Assembly (NCBI GenBank): GCA_016861345.1
Contig: BOLD01000002.1
Span: forward strand, 1 to 64,000
Length of the DNA stretch: 64,000 nt
Reading direction: 5' to 3'
Origin: Oligoflexia bacterium
Lineage (GTDB): Bacteria; Bdellovibrionota; Bdellovibrionia; Bdellovibrionales; Bdellovibrionaceae
Shown here one piece after another: positions 61,975 to 64,000 of this stretch. Numbering within the stretch: position 1 is the first letter of the stretch; each line of letters opens with the position of its first letter. The notes below the pieces were generated by a model. It was not told where the DNA came from. It did not search any database and saw only the letters and a program-made list of their open reading frames with translations. Position numbers and translations under genes: made by a program.

Positions 61975-62625
61975 CTATGACAGTCTGCGAGGACGCTCAC
62001 CAAAAAGAATTGTTCCAAGTCGGACCCAGGTGGCACCCTCTTCTGCAGCCACCGAGTAATCATGACTAGTTCCCATTGAGAGTTCAGTGAGCTCAGGTGA
62101 GAGCGAAGTAAGCTGGTCCCTCAGTTTGCGAAGTTCTCGAAAATAGGGGCGAGCCTGCTCAGGATCTAATTCGAGGGGAGGCATCGTCATCAGGCCCTTA
62201 ATTTTGATGTTGGGAAGGGCTTTTATTTTTTCAACCAACTCTTTGACTTCGCTGAGTTTAATTCCTGATTTTGTTTGCTCTTCGGCAATATTGACTTGGA
62301 TCAGAATATTTTGAATGACATTTTTTTTGACGGCCTCTTTTTGAAGAGCTTGAGCAAGTTCAAAGCTGTCCACAGAGTGAATCAGATCGACCTTGCCAAC
62401 GATGTATTTCGCTTTATTCTTTTGCAATGACCCGATGAAGTGCCAGTGAATATCCAGATTGGCCAGATTCTCCATTTTTTTTGTAAGCTCTTGAACGTAA
62501 TTTTCACCGAAAGATCGCTGGCCTTTTTCGTAGAGGGCTCGGATTTGGTCTTCAGACTGCAATTTGGAAACGGCTAATATTTTGGTGGTCGTCGGCAGTG
62601 ATTTTTGAATTTCAACTAAGCTCAT
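61975..62625 (-). CDS. yggS: YggS-family PLP-binding protein
   Basis: A 216-residue PLP homeostasis protein. KILAVSKLQ contains the PLP Lys, followed by RSFGENYVQEL, WHFIGSLQKNKAKYIV, LIQVNIAEEQTKSGI and ELSMGTSHDYSVAAEEGATWVRLG (last split by family motif SMGMS-x-D). No catalytic partner residue is expected; the protein buffers PLP. ATG 62625 overlaps the maf stop by 4 bp. Confidence 0.93.
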   Translation of the reverse strand: MSLVEIQKSLPTTTKILAVSKLQSEDQIRALYEKGQRSFGENYVQELTKKMENLANLDIHWHFIGSLQKNKAKYIVGKVDLIHSVDSFELAQALQKEAVKKNVIQNILIQVNIAEEQTKSGIKLSEVKELVEKIKALPNIKIKGLMTMPPLELDPEQARPYFRELRKLRDQLTSLSPELTELSMGTSHDYSVAAEEGATWVRLGTILFGERPRRLS

Positions 62626-63248
62626 TTGACCTGCCAATTATTTTCCTTCAGCATTTTTTGAAGAAGGCCGATGGGAAGACCGACAACATTGTCATAGGGA
62701 CCCACGATTTTTTCCACAAATTTTCCGCCAAGCCCCTGAATTCCATAGGCGCCGGCTTTATCCATGGGTTCTCCAGTTTTGATGTAGTCTTCAATTTCTT
62801 GATCAGTCAAAGTTTTAAAAAACACATCCGTGGTTTCAATATCACAAATAAAATGAGGATTATTTTGTTGATCTTTTTGACAAGGCTGTTCAACGACTAA
62901 GCAAATTGCAGTTTTGACCTGATGTTTTTTTCCCGACAATCGTCTTAAAATTTGAAAGGCCTCATTAGGATTTTCTGGTTTTCCAAGCGGCTCATTTCCT
63001 TCGACGACCATTGTGTCCGCAGTGAGTATTAAATAATTGTGTAAATTCAACAATTTATATTGATCAAAGGCGGCGACAGCCTTTCGTCTGGCAATGGAAA
63101 TTATTTGGTCGTCAACATTTAGGTTTTTCTCAAGATTTTCCGATACCTTAACAGGGAACACCGTGAATTGAAATCCGGCTTCGCTGAGAAGCGATTTGCG
63201 GCGCGGTGACTCGGAAGCAAGAACAAGCTTGAAGATGTCTTGGTGCAT
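62622..63248 (-). CDS. maf: Maf-family nucleotide pyrophosphatase
   Basis: A 208-residue house-cleaning NTP pyrophosphatase. LASESPRRKSLLSEAGF is the conserved start, LTADTMVVEGNEPLGKP the metal-binding strand, and KAGAYGIQGLGGKFVEKI the end motif. Family members act on dTTP/UTP or modified nucleotides and influence septum formation. First gene of the operon, divergent from the secretion gene at 63277. Confidence 0.93.
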   Translation of the reverse strand: MHQDIFKLVLASESPRRKSLLSEAGFQFTVFPVKVSENLEKNLNVDDQIISIARRKAVAAFDQYKLLNLHNYLILTADTMVVEGNEPLGKPENPNEAFQILRRLSGKKHQVKTAICLVVEQPCQKDQQNNPHFICDIETTDVFFKTLTDQEIEDYIKTGEPMDKAGAYGIQGLGGKFVEKIVGPYDNVVGLPIGLLQKMLKENNWQVK

Positions 63249-63276
63249 ATCACCAATTCATCACAAAGGAACAAAA

Positions 63277-64000
63277 ATGGGAAGTGCTGAATTCATTCTG
63301 GGTGGAGCATTATTCTTAGCAGCAGTGTCTGTGTACCTGCTCGTTTCGACATTGCTCACGAACAACACCGACAAAGACAAACTTCTCTGGGCCACAGGTC
63401 AAGAGCCAGCCAAGTCTAAGTCGGCATTAGTGAATTGGTCTCGTCCCTTTGTTCATAATTTTACTCTTCAGCATGCCCTTAAGATCAAGAATCCACGCTA
63501 CAGAAAACGTGTTGAGCGTTTGATATTAACAGGGGGCTTGTCACGAGAGCTTAATGTTGACGAGTTCATTGGTCTTCAGATTCTTTGGGGAGTTGCCTTT
63601 CCCTTACTTTTACTGATCATGAATTTCGCCCTTGATCTCGGGATACCTTGGATCGGAGTTCTTTTGGCTTCGCCAGTTGGGATTTATTTTCCTCATCTCT
63701 ACGCGAATAATCAAAAACGCAGTCGAGAGTCCGCAGTTCGTGCAGATCTTCCCTTCTTTGCAGATTTGTTGGCTCTTTCGACTGAGGCCGGGCTTGATTT
63801 CATTTCAGCACTTCAGCGAATCGCAGATAAGGCCGAGGGCAGCGTATTTGCCGAAGAGCTTGCGATTGTACTGAAAGATATTAAGCTCGGTGCCTCTCGC
63901 GCTGATGCTCTTCGTGGTTTGGCAAAAAGAATTGATGCTCAAGAAATTGTGAGCTTTGTTGCTGTCTTGGTTGATGCGGATGCGACAGGAGCAAGTATTT
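63277..64000 (+). CDS. Type II/IV (Tad) secretion F-family membrane protein, partial
   Basis: The window ends inside this gene; 241 codons are visible. ATG 63277 follows AAAGGA. An N-terminal membrane helix (about 5-27) is followed by a cytoplasmic stretch, then two or more helices near 110-150, and the start of a T2SF domain (RADLPFFADLLALSTEAGLD, then SALQRIADKAEG, LAIVLKDIKLGASRADAL and LRGLAKRIDAQEIVSFV). This is the TadC branch of inner-membrane platform proteins that work with the TadA ATPase to build Flp-type pili or secrete proteins. More tad genes are expected just beyond the window. Confidence 0.85.
   Translation, partial: MGSAEFILGGALFLAAVSVYLLVSTLLTNNTDKDKLLWATGQEPAKSKSALVNWSRPFVHNFTLQHALKIKNPRYRKRVERLILTGGLSRELNVDEFIGLQILWGVAFPLLLLIMNFALDLGIPWIGVLLASPVGIYFPHLYANNQKRSRESAVRADLPFFADLLALSTEAGLDFISALQRIADKAEGSVFAEELAIVLKDIKLGASRADALRGLAKRIDAQEIVSFVAVLVDADATGASI

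Noticed and set aside
1-64000. tRNA, rRNA or CRISPR loci
   Set aside because: No cloverleaf with T-loop motif, rRNA core sequence or regularly spaced repeat was seen in the intergenic stretches.

Overview
The window looks like chromosomal DNA of a Gram-negative, motile, probably predatory bacterium of the Bdellovibrionota (Pseudobdellovibrionaceae-like). This is inferred from gene content: two short flagellins side by side, a secreted phage-tail-fibre-like protein, Tat-exported lectin-fold proteins, many secreted hydrolases and outer-membrane proteins, and moderate GC judged by eye. Coding density is high and most genes lie in tight, often overlapping operons. I found no tRNA, rRNA, CRISPR array, complete insertion sequence or intact prophage.

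Layout. 0.16-1.7 kb: a fibre-like secreted protein and a small Cys-rich protein. 1.8-9.3 kb: a divergent cluster. The minus arm has six overlapping genes (unknown protein, KAS III, a ketosynthase-like protein without the active-site Cys, an intact ketosynthase, an acyl carrier protein and an MBOAT-like membrane protein). The plus arm has a hotdog protein, a nitroreductase, a CysH-type reductase and a FabG-type reductase. I read it as a dedicated type II acyl/polyketide assembly line and the best candidate in the window for an undescribed system. 9.4-15.7 kb: alpha/beta hydrolase, aceE, TonB-like protein, PP2C phosphatase and M23 peptidase. 15.7-22.9 kb: a large secreted protein, a subtilase, a Tat-exported LamG/SPRY protein and a secreted protein behind a sigma-54-like promoter.

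22.9-31.2 kb: purD, a thiolase with a catalytically dead SDR, a deletion scar where two divergent genes have both lost their 5' ends, a lipoprotein, an HD hydrolase, thyA and folA. 31.2-34.4 kb: a frameshifted paralogue of the Tat-exported LamG/SPRY protein. 34.6-36.8 kb: two flagellin genes separated by a strongly structured 0.5 kb spacer. 36.9-44.1 kb: an rnr-ubiB-lysR operon, a major outer-membrane barrel protein and a lipoprotein.

44.1-49.6 kb: one operon joining a BMP-type nucleoside ABC importer to a secreted S1/P1 nuclease, which makes sense as nucleic-acid scavenging. 49.9-54.9 kb: a Crp/Fnr regulator, TrmO, a membrane-anchored protein, a cyanophycinase-like peptidase and a POT peptide transporter. 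The last two have leaders that can fold over their ribosome-binding sites; the POT leader is a compact three-way junction. 54.9-63.3 kb: valS, a barrel-like protein, an MFS transporter, a 36-codon membrane peptide gene and a maf-yggS-proC-divIVA-yggU operon. The window ends inside a TadC-like secretion gene.
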